NCBI GenBank assembly: GCA_964429805.1
Contig: CAYSDH010000001.1
Coordinates: 62,001-126,000, forward strand
Origin: CAYSDH01 sp964429805
GTDB taxonomy: Bacteria > Bacteroidota > Bacteroidia > Flavobacteriales_D > JABDKJ01
Reading direction: 5' to 3'
DNA: 64,000 nucleotides
The notes below the pieces were generated by a model, which saw only the letters and a program-made list of their open reading frames with translations, was not told the origin of the DNA and made no database searches. The stretch's first letter is position 1, and each line of letters begins with the position of its first letter. The translations under genes were made by a program, and so were the position numbers. This document shows positions 42,911 to 53,282 of this stretch, piece after piece.

Positions 42911-43804
42911 TTACTTGAGCTTGCCCAGTTTGAGGCCGAGCATCAACTCATGTGAGCCTCCGCTATATCCTTGCAAATCTGACAAGGTGAGGTCGTAACT
43001 GTAGCCAAACAGTATCCTGTCCTCCCAGGTATAGCCCATCATGGCGACCATAGCGTCATCAAGTCTATAACTCGCTCCGAGCCAGAATTTTTCTTGATAG
43101 TGACCGCGCAGCGTCATGTCAAATCGCGTTGGTGTAGGTACCACGGTTTTAATCAATAGGCTTGGCTCTAGCATTATCTCATCAGTGACGTCATACTTGT
43201 AGCCTGCGTAGAAAAAATAGTGGCTTTCGATTCTACTAAAGGTCTCAATACCATCATGCAATTGCAGGTTATTCTGCACAATTTGCGGAATAGAGAAGCC
43301 TAAATAGAATTTGTCTGTGTAGGCATAAATACCTGCTTTGGCGTCAAAGACTGTGGTTCGACCAAGGGTGTTGATCAGTGCCGGGTCATTGCTGTCGGTG
43401 AGTGATATTTTGTCTCCGTCAATGGTATACTCCAAGATTCCGCCTGAGAGTGCCGCACCGATTTTCATGTCATCAGTGACCTGAAAATGGTAGGCGTATG
43501 AGGCCTGTATTCCAATTCTTCTGGTGGGGCCCACAATGTCGGTGAAGATGTATGCTCCAACTCCCATGGTGCCATCAGCCAGCGGATTAGTGAGGCTAAG
43601 CGTATATGTTCTCGGTGCATCTTTGATGCCCGTCCACTGATATCTGTTCGTAGACTTTATCTCTAGCGCATCATGAGAACCGGCCACAGCTGGGTTGATG
43701 GCATACTGGTTCATCACGTACTGGGAGAATTGCGGAAGTTGCTGAGCAAAGGCGCTCAGAGACAACAAACAAGCCACCCATATGACTGTTATTCTCTTCA
43801 TCAT
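42911..43804 (-). CDS. PorP/SprF-family T9SS-associated membrane protein
   Basis: This 297-residue protein has a signal peptide (ITVIWVACLLSLSAFAQQ) and the family opening LPQFSQYVMNQYAINPAVAG, followed by SHDALEIKSTNRYQWTGIKD. A 14-strand-like barrel follows, ending SGGSHELMLGLKLGKLK. PorP/SprF proteins are outer-membrane partners of type IX secretion. SprF is needed for surface delivery of SprB, and members are commonly encoded next to proteins with type B sorting domains. Its ATG overlaps the stop of the giant SprB-like gene by 4 bases, so it is coupled to that gene and probably serves it. Confidence 0.92.
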   Translation of the reverse strand: MMKRITVIWVACLLSLSAFAQQLPQFSQYVMNQYAINPAVAGSHDALEIKSTNRYQWTGIKDAPRTYTLSLTNPLADGTMGVGAYIFTDIVGPTRRIGIQASYAYHFQVTDDMKIGAALSGGILEYTIDGDKISLTDSNDPALINTLGRTTVFDAKAGIYAYTDKFYLGFSIPQIVQNNLQLHDGIETFSRIESHYFFYAGYKYDVTDEIMLEPSLLIKTVVPTPTRFDMTLRGHYQEKFWLGASYRLDDAMVAMMGYTWEDRILFGYSYDLTLSDLQGYSGGSHELMLGLKLGKLK

Positions 43805-46800
43805 CTAAATATTGTTAAAGGTCCTGTAATAGGATCTGGAAAGAGTGGGTCATTTAATTCGATGGCGTAGTAATACGTACCGACTGGCACGTCTACGTCT
43901 TCAAATTTGCCATCCCAAAAGAAGTTTTCTCCACCTGAAGAAAAGACCTTGTCTCCCCATCTGTTAAATATCTCTACGGTCATGGACGGGAATCTGTTAG
44001 AATTACCGAGCACCCAAAAATCATTTGCATCATCGCCATTAGGGCTGAATCCGTCAGGTACCACAAGGTTTGGTATCATGTTGACTATGATGTCATCTGT
44101 GCCTGTACATCCGTTAACATCTGTAACCGTCACTATAAAATTAGTCGTCTGTGTCACTTGATAATCTGGGTTTGCCAGTGATGGTGACTCCAGAAGACCT
44201 GATGGCTGCCAGCTGTAATTGGCTATTCCAGAGAACGTAGGGTCTCCACCTAGTTCAACTGTTTCTTCAAAAAATGCAGTAATGTCTACACCCGCATCTG
44301 GCAGTGGATTTGGATATAGTTCGACTACAATGGTATCTGTGTCTGTGCAGATTCCATCACTTGCTGTGAGGGCATAAACGTTTGTTCCACTCTGCACTTG
44401 TGCCGAGAATACGATGTCTGTAGAGACGGTATCACCGGCTAAGTTGGTCCAGATATAGTTGTTGGCCGAGACACTATTAGAGGCGTTGAATGTGACCAAT
44501 GTGCCTTCGCACACAGGGTCGGCTTGGCCCGCATCAGCATTAAGATCTAAGACAGCGCCTATAGAGAAGGCTTCATCCATGGTACAGTCCATCTCATCTG
44601 TAACGAGTACGGTGTAGATACCTGGAAAAAGACCCGTGATGTCTTCAGTCATGGCTGTAAATCCGTTGGGTCCAGTCCATAAGAATGTATAACCTGGGTC
44701 ACCACCTTGAGCCGAAACGTCCAAGGCACCATCTGGACTACTGCCACATTGCGCATCAATAGATCCGTCTAAAATCACATCAATGGCCACTGGCTCAGTA
44801 ATGATAAAGGTCTCGTCTGCTTCACAGTTATTCTCATCCACAATCTGAACCATGTATGAGCCTGCGCTGATGTTAGAAATGTCTTCTTGAGATGATGTAA
44901 ACCCGTTTGGCCCAGACCATGCGAAATTGAAGTCAGCAGTACCACCGCCAACATTAATATCTATGCCACCTTCGGCCTCGCCAAAACAAGACTGATTAAC
45001 CTGGCTGAAACTCGCCACTTCAAGTAATCCTGGCTCGGTAATCACCACGGTGTCCATTCTTAGACAACCCATGTCATCAGTGGTAGTCATGATGTACTCT
45101 CCACCTGCCAATCCGCTAATATTTGGGTCAATAGAAACGAAAGAGTTGGGGCCTGACCATGAGTATTGATAGTCAGGAGTACCTCCACTAACATCGGTAT
45201 CAATAAAACCGTCTGCATCTCCAAAGCAAGAGATGGCGTTGAAGTCTAGTGCGTTGTCAAGCACTTGTTCTCCAGTTAATGTATACGACTCTGATGCCTC
45301 GCAGTCATTGACATCAGTCACAGTGATGGTGTAAGTACCTGAGACAAGTGACACGACTGACTGCTGCACAGAATTGAAGCCATTAGGCCCTGTCCATGCG
45401 TATGTAAATCCACTGGCACCGCCTGCGGCATTGACTGAAATGGTTCCGTTATCTATACCAAAACAAAGCGGCTCTTGTATAGTTTCGAGAATGCTAATTT
45501 CTTCTGGACCATCTACATCAACATCAAAAGTGGCTGTACATGAGTTGGCGTCTGTCACCAGCACAGAGTACGTGCCTATGCTTAAGTCGCTAGGGTCCTC
45601 TTCATCAGAGTTAAAATTATCTGGGCCAGTCCATGCAAACTCGTAGTCTATGGTTCCTCCAGTGACATCTAAGAATATCTGACCGTCTTCAGAGTCAAAG
45701 CATGACAGGTCTTGTGAAGTACCCGTGGCCACGATTAAGGTATCAGGCTCAGGAACTTCATACATGTCACCAAACACACAGTCAGTGGCATCAACTACCG
45801 AGACTGAATAGAACCCTGGAGTGAGGTCTGAAATGTTTTCCATCGCAGACATGTATCCATTAGGGCCTGTCCATGACACCGTATATGGCGGATTAGGTGA
45901 GCCCGTAATAATTAGCTCAATGGCCCCGTCTTCATCACCAAAGCATGATACCCCAGTGATATTTGCGCTTAACACTACTTCCTCATTAAAGATTTCGATG
46001 TCTAGTTCTACGGCACAGTTATTTTCATCAGTCACCCTCAAAGTGTACATGTCTGGCGCCAAATCTGTGATTAGTGGACTAGAACTAAAGGTCACGTTTG
46101 CACTATTGGTCCACGAGTAATTGTAGGGAGAAGCACCGTTAGAGGCTTGCACCTCAATGAGTCCGTCTGACTGATTACAGGTGGCATTGACTTGTTGCAG
46201 AATGGTAACAATAATCGGTTCTGGCTCTAGAATTTCATAAATGAACGTCTCGCTACATCCACTAAAGTCAGTAACGGTCAGTGAATAAATGCCTCCTTCG
46301 AGTCCGCTGATATCTTCAAATTCTGATTCGAAGTTATCCGGGCCAGCCCATTCGATATCAAATGTGCCAACACCTCCAGTCAAATCGATGTCAATGGCTC
46401 CCATGGACTCTCCCGCACAAGAATTATGCGTGATTGTTTCATCTGCTGTGATTTGATCAGGCTCAACAATTTCATATTGTGCACTACCGCTACAGCCATT
46501 GGCATCGCTAAACTCTAAAGTATACGTGCCTGGAGTTAAGCCTGTAATACTCTGCAAGGCAGAGGTAAAACCATTTGGCCCCGACCAGAAATGATCAAAA
46601 GGCGCTTGGCCATTCGTATGTGAAATTGCGATACTTCCATTGTCATCTCCGAAACAGGTTATCTGAAAAAGAAGCGCGCTGACATCGAGCACCAAACCTT
46701 GGTTAACTGTAAAGGAGGCTGAGAACACGCAGTCAGTGGCATCGGTCACGGTTACGGCATAATTACCCGCAATCAGATTATCAATATTTTCCTGGTTTGA

Positions 46801-49800
46801 AACAAAACCAGAAGGCCCCATCCATGAGACTTCATAAGGCAGCACGGCATCAACAATGTCTATGCTGATACTTCCATCACTTGCGCCTGCACAGCTTTCG
46901 TCAATGGCCGTTCCTGTGACAGCTCCTGAGGTGCCCGACACAGAGAAGGGTAGACTCGTGCTGCACATATTGTCGTCAGTGACCGTCAGCAAATAAGAAC
47001 CAGCAGCGAGGTCCGTGGCTGATGACAAGCTTGACACTACGGTGTTATCAGCTAAGAAGACATATTCATAAGTGTAGTCTCCAGCTACGACTCCACCAGT
47101 GACAGTGGCTGAGGCTTGTCCATTACTCACATCACAACTTGATGGTGATACGCTCAAGTCAATCTCAATGGCAGTTGGTCCGCCTACTTCAAAGGAAATG
47201 GACTGCGCACAGAGCATACCAGAACTCACAGTGAGGTCATAGGTTCCCGTTTCCAGAGACGTGATGTCCTCTTGAGCGGAAGTAAATCCGTTAGGCCCTG
47301 TCCATGAATACACCAGCGATGGTACGCTAGGCGTGACTGTGACATCAATGGCCGCATCATTCACATTCGCGCAGGAAGCGTCTGTCACTGCGCCTGATAC
47401 TTCAAAGTCACTTCCTTGAGGCACTTCAAACATGAATTCTGCCGAGCACATGTTTGCATCACTCACAGACAGGTTATATGTTCCGGATTCGAGAGCGGTA
47501 ATGTCTTCGCTCGCAGACATAAACGAGTTAGGGCCTGTCCATGTGTATGTGAATGGGTCACTTCCACCAATGACAGTCACGTCTATGGCTCCGTCACTCG
47601 CTCCATCACATGACTCTTCGATAATGTTTTCGTTGAGCTCAAGTGTGCCCGGTGAGAGCACTTCATAAGACTCAGAAACAGTACAACCGAGCTCATCAAC
47701 CACCTGCACATTATATACTCCAGCCTCTAGATTGACTATGTCATATTCTTCACTAATAAATCCATTTGGACCATTCCACGTTGCGCTTACTGCTCCTGTT
47801 AAACCTAACGTGGTGATGTCAATTTCTCCATCGTTGTCACCAGAACATGACTCATCAGTGACAAATGCTATGACGGAACCCGTGTCGCTATTGACGCTAA
47901 AGAACACCCCTTGTTCGCAACCATTATCATCGCTAACAGTAATCAAATAGGTGCCAGCAACCAAGTCAGTGGTCGTGCTTGTATTGCTAACAACTAGATT
48001 ATTCTGATCAATTAGTTCATACATATAGTCAGCAGCGATTGTACCTCCTGTGGCAGACACCTCAACTGTACCATTTGCACTTCCGCAATTTGGTTGAGTG
48101 ACGGTGACGGTCACTATAATTTCTTCTGGCTCAATAATCTCATAAGAGGTTTCTGAAACACACATGTTTTCATCAGTGACAGTCAAGGTGTATGTACCAG
48201 CCTCTAGATTCATGATGTCTTCATTCATAGATGTAAAGCCGAGTGGACCTACCCAGGAATAGCTGTAATCACCAGTTCCTCCAGAAGGAGTCACATCAAT
48301 GCTTCCAGTGGTCGTATTAAAACAGCCAATCTGTTCTACGACTGCCAGGACCTCTATTGAGTCAGGCTGGTTGAGCGTGAAATCTACTTCAACCTCGCAG
48401 GCCAAAGAATCAGTAACCAAGAGTTCATACTCTCCTGCCTGAAGGCCAGAAATATTTTGCTCAATACTGAAAAATCCTTCTGGTCCAGACCATGCATAAA
48501 AATACGATGGCGAGCCGCCAGAAACATCAATGCTTATTGCTCCACTCATGTCACCGTTACAGAGCAAGTCTGTGAGTTCTTCAACTATGATGAGCGGTTC
48601 GTTTTCTGTGAGCACAAAAGAGTCAGTGACCACACAGCCATTGTCATCACTCACTGTGACAACATACATTCCAGCGACAAGTCCACTAATACTTTGAGCG
48701 TTGCTCATAAACCCATTTGGCCCTGTCCAAGAGACATTGTATTCTGGCACTCCGTCAGTGATGAGTAAGTCAATCTCTCCCGTGGCCGCACCAAAGCAAT
48801 CGATGTTGGTCAAGATTGCCGTCAGTTGAATCTCATCAGGTTGCTCTACCATAGCCTCAACGGTGACAGAACACATGTTGTCATCAGTAACTACGGCCAT
48901 GTATGTTCCAGCCTCTAATCCTGTTATTTCTTCTTGATCTGATATAAATCCATTGGGGCCAGTCCATGAAATACTGTAATCAGGGCTGCCACCAGTAATA
49001 TCTAGAATGATGCTCCCTGTGTTGTCCTCAAAACATACGAGGTCTTCTATTGTGGCATCTGCCATTAAACTATCTGGCTCTGTGACTTCTACACTGCTTT
49101 CAAATACACAGTCATTATCATCAGAAATGGTGAGCATGTATGTGCCCGTGCCTATGGCCGAAATATTCTGATTCGTTGACTCAAAAGAATTCGGGCCGGT
49201 CCATAAAAAATCATAATCCGGTGTTCCACCAGTCACGCTAATCGTGATTGAGCCTGTCTCGTCACCCGCACAGAGAGGGCTGATTACATCTTGGGTGTCA
49301 ATAGATATTGGCGTTGGCTCAGCTACTGTGTAAGTCAGCATGGTATCACAACCCACCATGTCAGTAATAATGACAGAATATTCTCCTTCATCTAATCCAT
49401 CAATGTCTTCCGCATTGCTTGTGAAACCATCGGGTCCAGACCATTGATATGCGTAATCCATGACGCCTCCAGACACAGTTAGGAAAATCTCACCTGTCAA
49501 CTCACTCGCACACTTGACGTCTACAATGGAATCTGAAATGGCCAACTGCATTGGCTCTGTGAGGGTTTCACTGAGCGCCTCAGTACAACCCGAGTCATCT
49601 GTTACAGTGACCGAATATGTGCCAATGATTAACTCTGAAATATCCTCTTGGTCTGAGACAAATCCATCTGGGCCTGTCCAAGCAAATGTGTAATCAGGTT
49701 GCCCTCCTGACACGGAGAGATCTATACTACCATCTGACCCTCCGAAACACGTGATGTTAGTCGGCTCAGCATCAAGAATAATTTCTTCTGGCTCAACAAT

Positions 49801-51108
49801 TTCATAAGACACCTCTTCTGAACACACATCATTGTACGTCACAGTGAGGGTATACTCTCCAGGACCGAGGTCTGAGATGTCTTCTTGGTCAGCGGTGAAT
49901 CCACCTGGCCCCTCCCATTCAAAAGTACATGCTGAGCAGTCCAAATCGAAAGACACAGAAATCGCTCCGTCATCAAGACCAAAGCAAGAGATGTGGGTAG
50001 TGTCAGCAGTTATCTCCAGCTGCTCAGACTCGAGTATCTCAAAGTCAAATTCTGAGACACAGAGCAAATCATCTGTAATAGTTAGTTGATATTCTCCAGC
50101 AATTAGATCTGAAATATCTTCTTCATCCGCGCTAAACGCATCTGGACCTGTCCAGTCAAAGTCATAGTCTGGAGCTCCTCCACTTACATCTAAACTGATG
50201 GCTCCTGTCGATTCACCAAAGCACTCTACATGAGTGAGTGACTCGATGACGGCAATGGGCTCAGGAGCTTCAATCATGTAAGAAGCCGAAGTAGCACAAT
50301 CATTATCATCTGTGACGGTGAGCATATAGCTGCCCGCTATGAGGCCGTCAATATTTTGATCATCTGAAATAAATCCTTCTGGGCCTGTCCATGAAAATTC
50401 GAAATCTGGGGTGCCACCAGAAACAACTATGTCAATGGAGGCATCGTCATCTCCGAAACAAGCAAGCCCCACAATAGTCTCTTCAATGGTGATGGGCAAA
50501 GGCTCATCTGGGAACATAAAGGTCGTGTCAATCGTGCAGCCATTTTCATCAGTAATGATAAGTTGAAAAGGATTACAGAGCATGACACCATTCTGCACGT
50601 CTTCTCCACTATCATAGGCAAACTGGTTACCACCATTACCCCCAATTACAACTGGGTTGGCTTGACCGTCACACTCGTTGGCACATGAAGGTGCGACCGC
50701 CTGCATATTAAATACTGTCAAGGGAGCTGGCTCTACCACTGACACGTCTACCCCACAAGACACCCCATTACCGTCCGTAACGATACAGGTATATGTTCCG
50801 GCAGAGACATTTTCTAGGCACTCATCAAGGTCTGGAAATCCGACCCACATATATGAGAACGGCCCATCTCCATCAACAGGTTCTATGACACATGCCTGAC
50901 CGTCTCCAGCACCATTGCACGAAGGCGGCACAGGGTTAGGTGTGGCTGTAAACGTGCAACCAAAATTTCTGTTGATAGTAAGTGCATCTTGATATGGCTC
51001 AAGGTCTTGGACCAATGACTGAGCATCAGCAGCGACCACCAGCAGGAGTAAACTACAGAGGCCTAAGTACCGTGCCACTATGCGTGGCGTGTGCTTTATT
51101 AAGTTCAT
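43801..51108 (-). CDS. Giant SprB-repeat adhesin with T9SS type B sorting domain
   Basis: This 2,435-residue protein has a signal peptide (LGLCSLLLLVVAADAQS). About 27 tandem modules of 75-90 residues follow, each with the SprB-repeat pattern of Cys, GGxxxYxxxWxGPxGF, an acidic I-x-x-L segment and GxYxxxVxDxxxC (for example WTGPNGFISDQEEITGLEAG). Modules 13 and 17 are divergent and lack the GPxGF core. Near residues 2210-2350 are two Ig/PKD-like domains. The C-terminus is the gliding-motility-associated type B sorting domain (VVPDGFSPNGDDANDFW, IFNRWGDKVFSS, PVGTYYYAIEL). It is probably a cell-surface adhesin exported by T9SS, as is SprB in Flavobacterium. Whether it supports gliding is not shown. 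Two PorP/SprF genes flank it. Confidence 0.93.
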   Translation of the reverse strand: MNLIKHTPRIVARYLGLCSLLLLVVAADAQSLVQDLEPYQDALTINRNFGCTFTATPNPVPPSCNGAGDGQACVIEPVDGDGPFSYMWVGFPDLDECLENVSAGTYTCIVTDGNGVSCGVDVSVVEPAPLTVFNMQAVAPSCANECDGQANPVVIGGNGGNQFAYDSGEDVQNGVMLCNPFQLIITDENGCTIDTTFMFPDEPLPITIEETIVGLACFGDDDASIDIVVSGGTPDFEFSWTGPEGFISDDQNIDGLIAGSYMLTVTDDNDCATSASYMIEAPEPIAVIESLTHVECFGESTGAISLDVSGGAPDYDFDWTGPDAFSADEEDISDLIAGEYQLTITDDLLCVSEFDFEILESEQLEITADTTHISCFGLDDGAISVSFDLDCSACTFEWEGPGGFTADQEDISDLGPGEYTLTVTYNDVCSEEVSYEIVEPEEIILDAEPTNITCFGGSDGSIDLSVSGGQPDYTFAWTGPDGFVSDQEDISELIIGTYSVTVTDDSGCTEALSETLTEPMQLAISDSIVDVKCASELTGEIFLTVSGGVMDYAYQWSGPDGFTSNAEDIDGLDEGEYSVIITDMVGCDTMLTYTVAEPTPISIDTQDVISPLCAGDETGSITISVTGGTPDYDFLWTGPNSFESTNQNISAIGTGTYMLTISDDNDCVFESSVEVTEPDSLMADATIEDLVCFEDNTGSIILDITGGSPDYSISWTGPNGFISDQEEITGLEAGTYMAVVTDDNMCSVTVEAMVEQPDEIQLTAILTNIDCFGAATGEIDLLITDGVPEYNVSWTGPNGFMSNAQSISGLVAGMYVVTVSDDNGCVVTDSFVLTENEPLIIVEELTDLLCNGDMSGAISIDVSGGSPSYFYAWSGPEGFFSIEQNISGLQAGEYELLVTDSLACEVEVDFTLNQPDSIEVLAVVEQIGCFNTTTGSIDVTPSGGTGDYSYSWVGPLGFTSMNEDIMNLEAGTYTLTVTDENMCVSETSYEIIEPEEIIVTVTVTQPNCGSANGTVEVSATGGTIAADYMYELIDQNNLVVSNTSTTTDLVAGTYLITVSDDNGCEQGVFFSVNSDTGSVIAFVTDESCSGDNDGEIDITTLGLTGAVSATWNGPNGFISEEYDIVNLEAGVYNVQVVDELGCTVSESYEVLSPGTLELNENIIEESCDGASDGAIDVTVIGGSDPFTYTWTGPNSFMSASEDITALESGTYNLSVSDANMCSAEFMFEVPQGSDFEVSGAVTDASCANVNDAAIDVTVTPSVPSLVYSWTGPNGFTSAQEDITSLETGTYDLTVSSGMLCAQSISFEVGGPTAIEIDLSVSPSSCDVSNGQASATVTGGVVAGDYTYEYVFLADNTVVSSLSSATDLAAGSYLLTVTDDNMCSTSLPFSVSGTSGAVTGTAIDESCAGASDGSISIDIVDAVLPYEVSWMGPSGFVSNQENIDNLIAGNYAVTVTDATDCVFSASFTVNQGLVLDVSALLFQITCFGDDNGSIAISHTNGQAPFDHFWSGPNGFTSALQSITGLTPGTYTLEFSDANGCSGSAQYEIVEPDQITADETITHNSCAGESMGAIDIDLTGGVGTFDIEWAGPDNFESEFEDISGLEGGIYSLTVTDFSGCSETFIYEILEPEPIIVTILQQVNATCNQSDGLIEVQASNGASPYNYSWTNSANVTFSSSPLITDLAPDMYTLRVTDENNCAVELDIEIFNEEVVLSANITGVSCFGDEDGAIELIITGSPNPPYTVSWTGPNGYMSAMENISDLTPGFYSVSVVDATDCVFGDMYEVPEPDTLIVATGTSQDLSCFDSEDGQIFLDVTGGTIDYEFAWTGPDNFNSDEEDPSDLSIGTYSVLVTDANSCTATFDVDVDGPEEISILETIQEPLCFGIDNGTISVNAAGGASGFTYAWTGPNGFNSVQQSVVSLVSGTYTITVTDVNDCEASESYTLTGEQVLDNALDFNAISCFGDADGFIDTDVSGGTPDYQYSWSGPNSFVSIDPNISGLAGGEYIMTTTDDMGCLRMDTVVITEPGLLEVASFSQVNQSCFGEAEGGIDINVGGGTADFNFAWSGPNGFTSSQEDISNISAGSYMVQIVDENNCEADETFIITEPVAIDVILDGSIDAQCGSSPDGALDVSAQGGDPGYTFLWTGPNGFTAMTEDITGLFPGIYTVLVTDEMDCTMDEAFSIGAVLDLNADAGQADPVCEGTLVTFNASNSVSANNYIWTNLAGDTVSTDIVFSAQVQSGTNVYALTASDGICTDTDTIVVELYPNPLPDAGVDITAFFEETVELGGDPTFSGIANYSWQPSGLLESPSLANPDYQVTQTTNFIVTVTDVNGCTGTDDIIVNMIPNLVVPDGFSPNGDDANDFWVLGNSNRFPSMTVEIFNRWGDKVFSSGGENFFWDGKFEDVDVPVGTYYYAIELNDPLFPDPITGPLTIFR

Positions 51109-51124
51109 TCGACTTAGTTAATGT

Positions 51125-52063
51125 TCAGTCATATGCCGAGCAAGGCACGTGTCCTGAAGCTCCGTTAAATGGGCAAGCGGTGATGCCCAATATTACTTCA
51201 TGTGAATTCGAAGCGCTGGCTTTCAGTGGAGAAGTGGTTACGTCATAGGCGTAACCAAGAGTGAAATAGTTGAGGAAATTCAGTTTTAATAGCCCTACAA
51301 AGGCATCTGCATTTCGATAACCTACACCCACTGCAAGTCGTTGATCGAAATCGAACATGGCATTTACATCAACAGCCAAAGGGGCTGTTGGTGCGAATTT
51401 TATCATTGTGCTCGGAATAAAGGTAGAATTATCCCCCATTTTTATGGCCTTCCCGCCTGTCAAGGCCAAGTGCTGTCTTAGTCTCGCTACTCGGAAGTCA
51501 GAGTCGTCAATTTTATTGGCCGTTACGTGGCGTAAGGATGCTCCTAAGAAGAATGTTGGACCCTTGAACCAAAAGCCTGGTGTCACCTCAGGAATAAGGA
51601 GATTGGAGTTTGAACCGCCTGCAAGTACAGGGTCCATTTCAAATGGCGTATTAATGCCTGTGACATCGAGCACGTACTGCGTGAAACCTGCATATAATCC
51701 AATTGATGCGGTGGTTTTTCTTCCAGCTGGAAAATGGTAGGCATAAGCCAGTTGAACCGTGGTTCTTGAAGTTGGCTCAGTAATGTCTGATTCGAGCATG
51801 ATGCCCCCTGCCTGAAACGTTTTTGTGCGGCCTTTCTTTTTGCCAATCACCCCGTTAATGGAGCCAAAGGCGGTACGCGGTGCGTTTTCGAAACCTACCC
51901 ACTGCGAGCGGTACCCAAACCTCATGTCCAGGCACTCTTTAGAACCCGCTACGGCTGGGTTAATCTGAAATTGATTGAACAGATAATGCGAATATTGAGG
52001 CACCTGCTGGGCCATACCAAGCATGGTAATAAATACAAATATGATAAGTAACCCACTCCTCAT
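51125..52063 (-). CDS. PorP/SprF-family T9SS-associated membrane protein
   Basis: This 312-residue protein starts with a signal peptide (LLIIFVFITMLGMAQQ) and the family block VPQYSHYLFNQFQINPAVAG, then SKECLDMRFGYRSQWVGFEN. Barrel strands follow. The C-terminal strand SHEVILGITACPFNGASGHV is followed by a short extra tail with two Cys residues. It sits between a 340-residue type B substrate gene (3 bases upstream) and the giant SprB-repeat gene (16 bases downstream). A paralogue lies at the other end of the giant gene. Each may be dedicated to one of the two type B substrates, but which pairs with which is inference. Confidence 0.92.
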   Translation of the reverse strand: MRSGLLIIFVFITMLGMAQQVPQYSHYLFNQFQINPAVAGSKECLDMRFGYRSQWVGFENAPRTAFGSINGVIGKKKGRTKTFQAGGIMLESDITEPTSRTTVQLAYAYHFPAGRKTTASIGLYAGFTQYVLDVTGINTPFEMDPVLAGGSNSNLLIPEVTPGFWFKGPTFFLGASLRHVTANKIDDSDFRVARLRQHLALTGGKAIKMGDNSTFIPSTMIKFAPTAPLAVDVNAMFDFDQRLAVGVGYRNADAFVGLLKLNFLNYFTLGYAYDVTTSPLKASASNSHEVILGITACPFNGASGHVPCSAYD

Positions 52064-52066
52064 CGT

Positions 52067-53089
52067 CTAGTATATTATGGCAACCGAACCTGTAATGGCC
52101 GGTGCATCAAACCCTTCTCTATTTAGCTCTATCACATAATAATACGTGCCAGCGGGCAAGGGGGTTCCATTTTTCCTTCCATCCCAGCGCTGTGAACCCT
52201 CTCCATAACCCGTGCTTCTGTAAACTTGTTGGCCCCAACGGCTATATACTCGGACATCCATAGTCGGATACAAATCTGACTGCAGAATCTCCCAATAGTC
52301 GTGTATCATGTCTCCGTTGGGCGTGAATGCGTTATACGGGAAAATGTCAAATATCACATTGACTAGCACCTGCGCTTCAAGTGTACACGAGCCGACTTGG
52401 CCAGTAACAGTATACACCATGGTATCAAGTGGCGTGATAGTGGGGTTGGCAAGAGTATCTACAAATGCTCCAAACTCATCGGTCCAGAGGTACTCGTTGG
52501 CTCCAGATGCGTTGAGAACGACCTCTGTACCAAAGGGCACATTATAAATTGGCGTAGCACTAAAAGGCGGGTCTGGCTCCACTGCCACGCCAGCAATCTG
52601 AATGGTATAGTCACAACTGGCCGCTGCAATATTTGGCGGAGAAATGAGGGAACCGTCTACCAAAATGTAAAAGGTCTCAGCACTATCGGCCGCCATCAAA
52701 TTATCTATATCAATAAAACTTGTGCCTGACTGGCACGCTAACTCGGTGTAGGTGGCGGGGGCGCATGGATTGGGCGCTTGAAACACCAATACCTCAATTT
52801 CGTTTCCAAATAATGGGTCGGTACCGTTTTCACAATCTATCTGCGAGACGACCACATCAAATGGGCCTGCGCTAACGCTTTCAAAAGTGTACATAGAGGC
52901 ATTGTCCACGTCAAAACAAGAAAAACTGCCTGTGGTGATTGGCCCGTCATCTGTAGAGCCTTCTGTCTCATTATTCATCTCCTGAAAACAGAGTTGAACA
53001 GGGTCATTGCAGTCCTGAGCTTGGGTCAAGGCTATGCACAATGTGCACAATGCGGTGAGTGAATATTTTAGTGTTCGTCTGCTAGACAT
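52067..53089 (-). CDS. Secreted protein with T9SS type B sorting domain
   Basis: This 340-residue protein has a signal peptide (LTALCTLCIALTQAQDCND). Residues about 25-170 form an adhesin-like beta domain (CFDVDNASMYTFESVSAGPF, AETFYILVDGSLISPPNI) of the kind often seen in Bacteroidota cell-surface proteins. An Ig/PKD-like segment follows (VVLNASGANEYLWTDEFG). The gliding-motility-associated type B C-terminal domain is complete: YNAFTPNGDMIHDYWEI, MDVRVYSRWGQQVYRS, LPAGTYYYVIEL. It heads the four-gene operon with two PorP/SprF proteins and the giant adhesin. Confidence 0.88.
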   Translation of the reverse strand: MSSRRTLKYSLTALCTLCIALTQAQDCNDPVQLCFQEMNNETEGSTDDGPITTGSFSCFDVDNASMYTFESVSAGPFDVVVSQIDCENGTDPLFGNEIEVLVFQAPNPCAPATYTELACQSGTSFIDIDNLMAADSAETFYILVDGSLISPPNIAAASCDYTIQIAGVAVEPDPPFSATPIYNVPFGTEVVLNASGANEYLWTDEFGAFVDTLANPTITPLDTMVYTVTGQVGSCTLEAQVLVNVIFDIFPYNAFTPNGDMIHDYWEILQSDLYPTMDVRVYSRWGQQVYRSTGYGEGSQRWDGRKNGTPLPAGTYYYVIELNREGFDAPAITGSVAIIY

Positions 53090-53282
53090 GGAATTAATAA
53101 AAGTAGGCTTTACTGCTTTGACGGCTCTGCATAGTATTCTTCTTATTCACAACGATTTGTGGACCCGATTTCGACTACTCAAGCATCAATCTGTTCATTT
53201 TTCGCGTCACAAGGATAAGAATCAGCAATGAATAGTGGCCCAATTGCTTTTTACCATTCTTTAAAACTTGAGTCTTGACTGA

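Noticed and set aside
43801..51108. The many diverged tandem repeats considered as a CRISPR or DNA satellite array
   Set aside because: The repeats are protein-level SprB modules of 75-90 codons in one long open frame, with low nucleotide identity and no short direct repeats with spacers.
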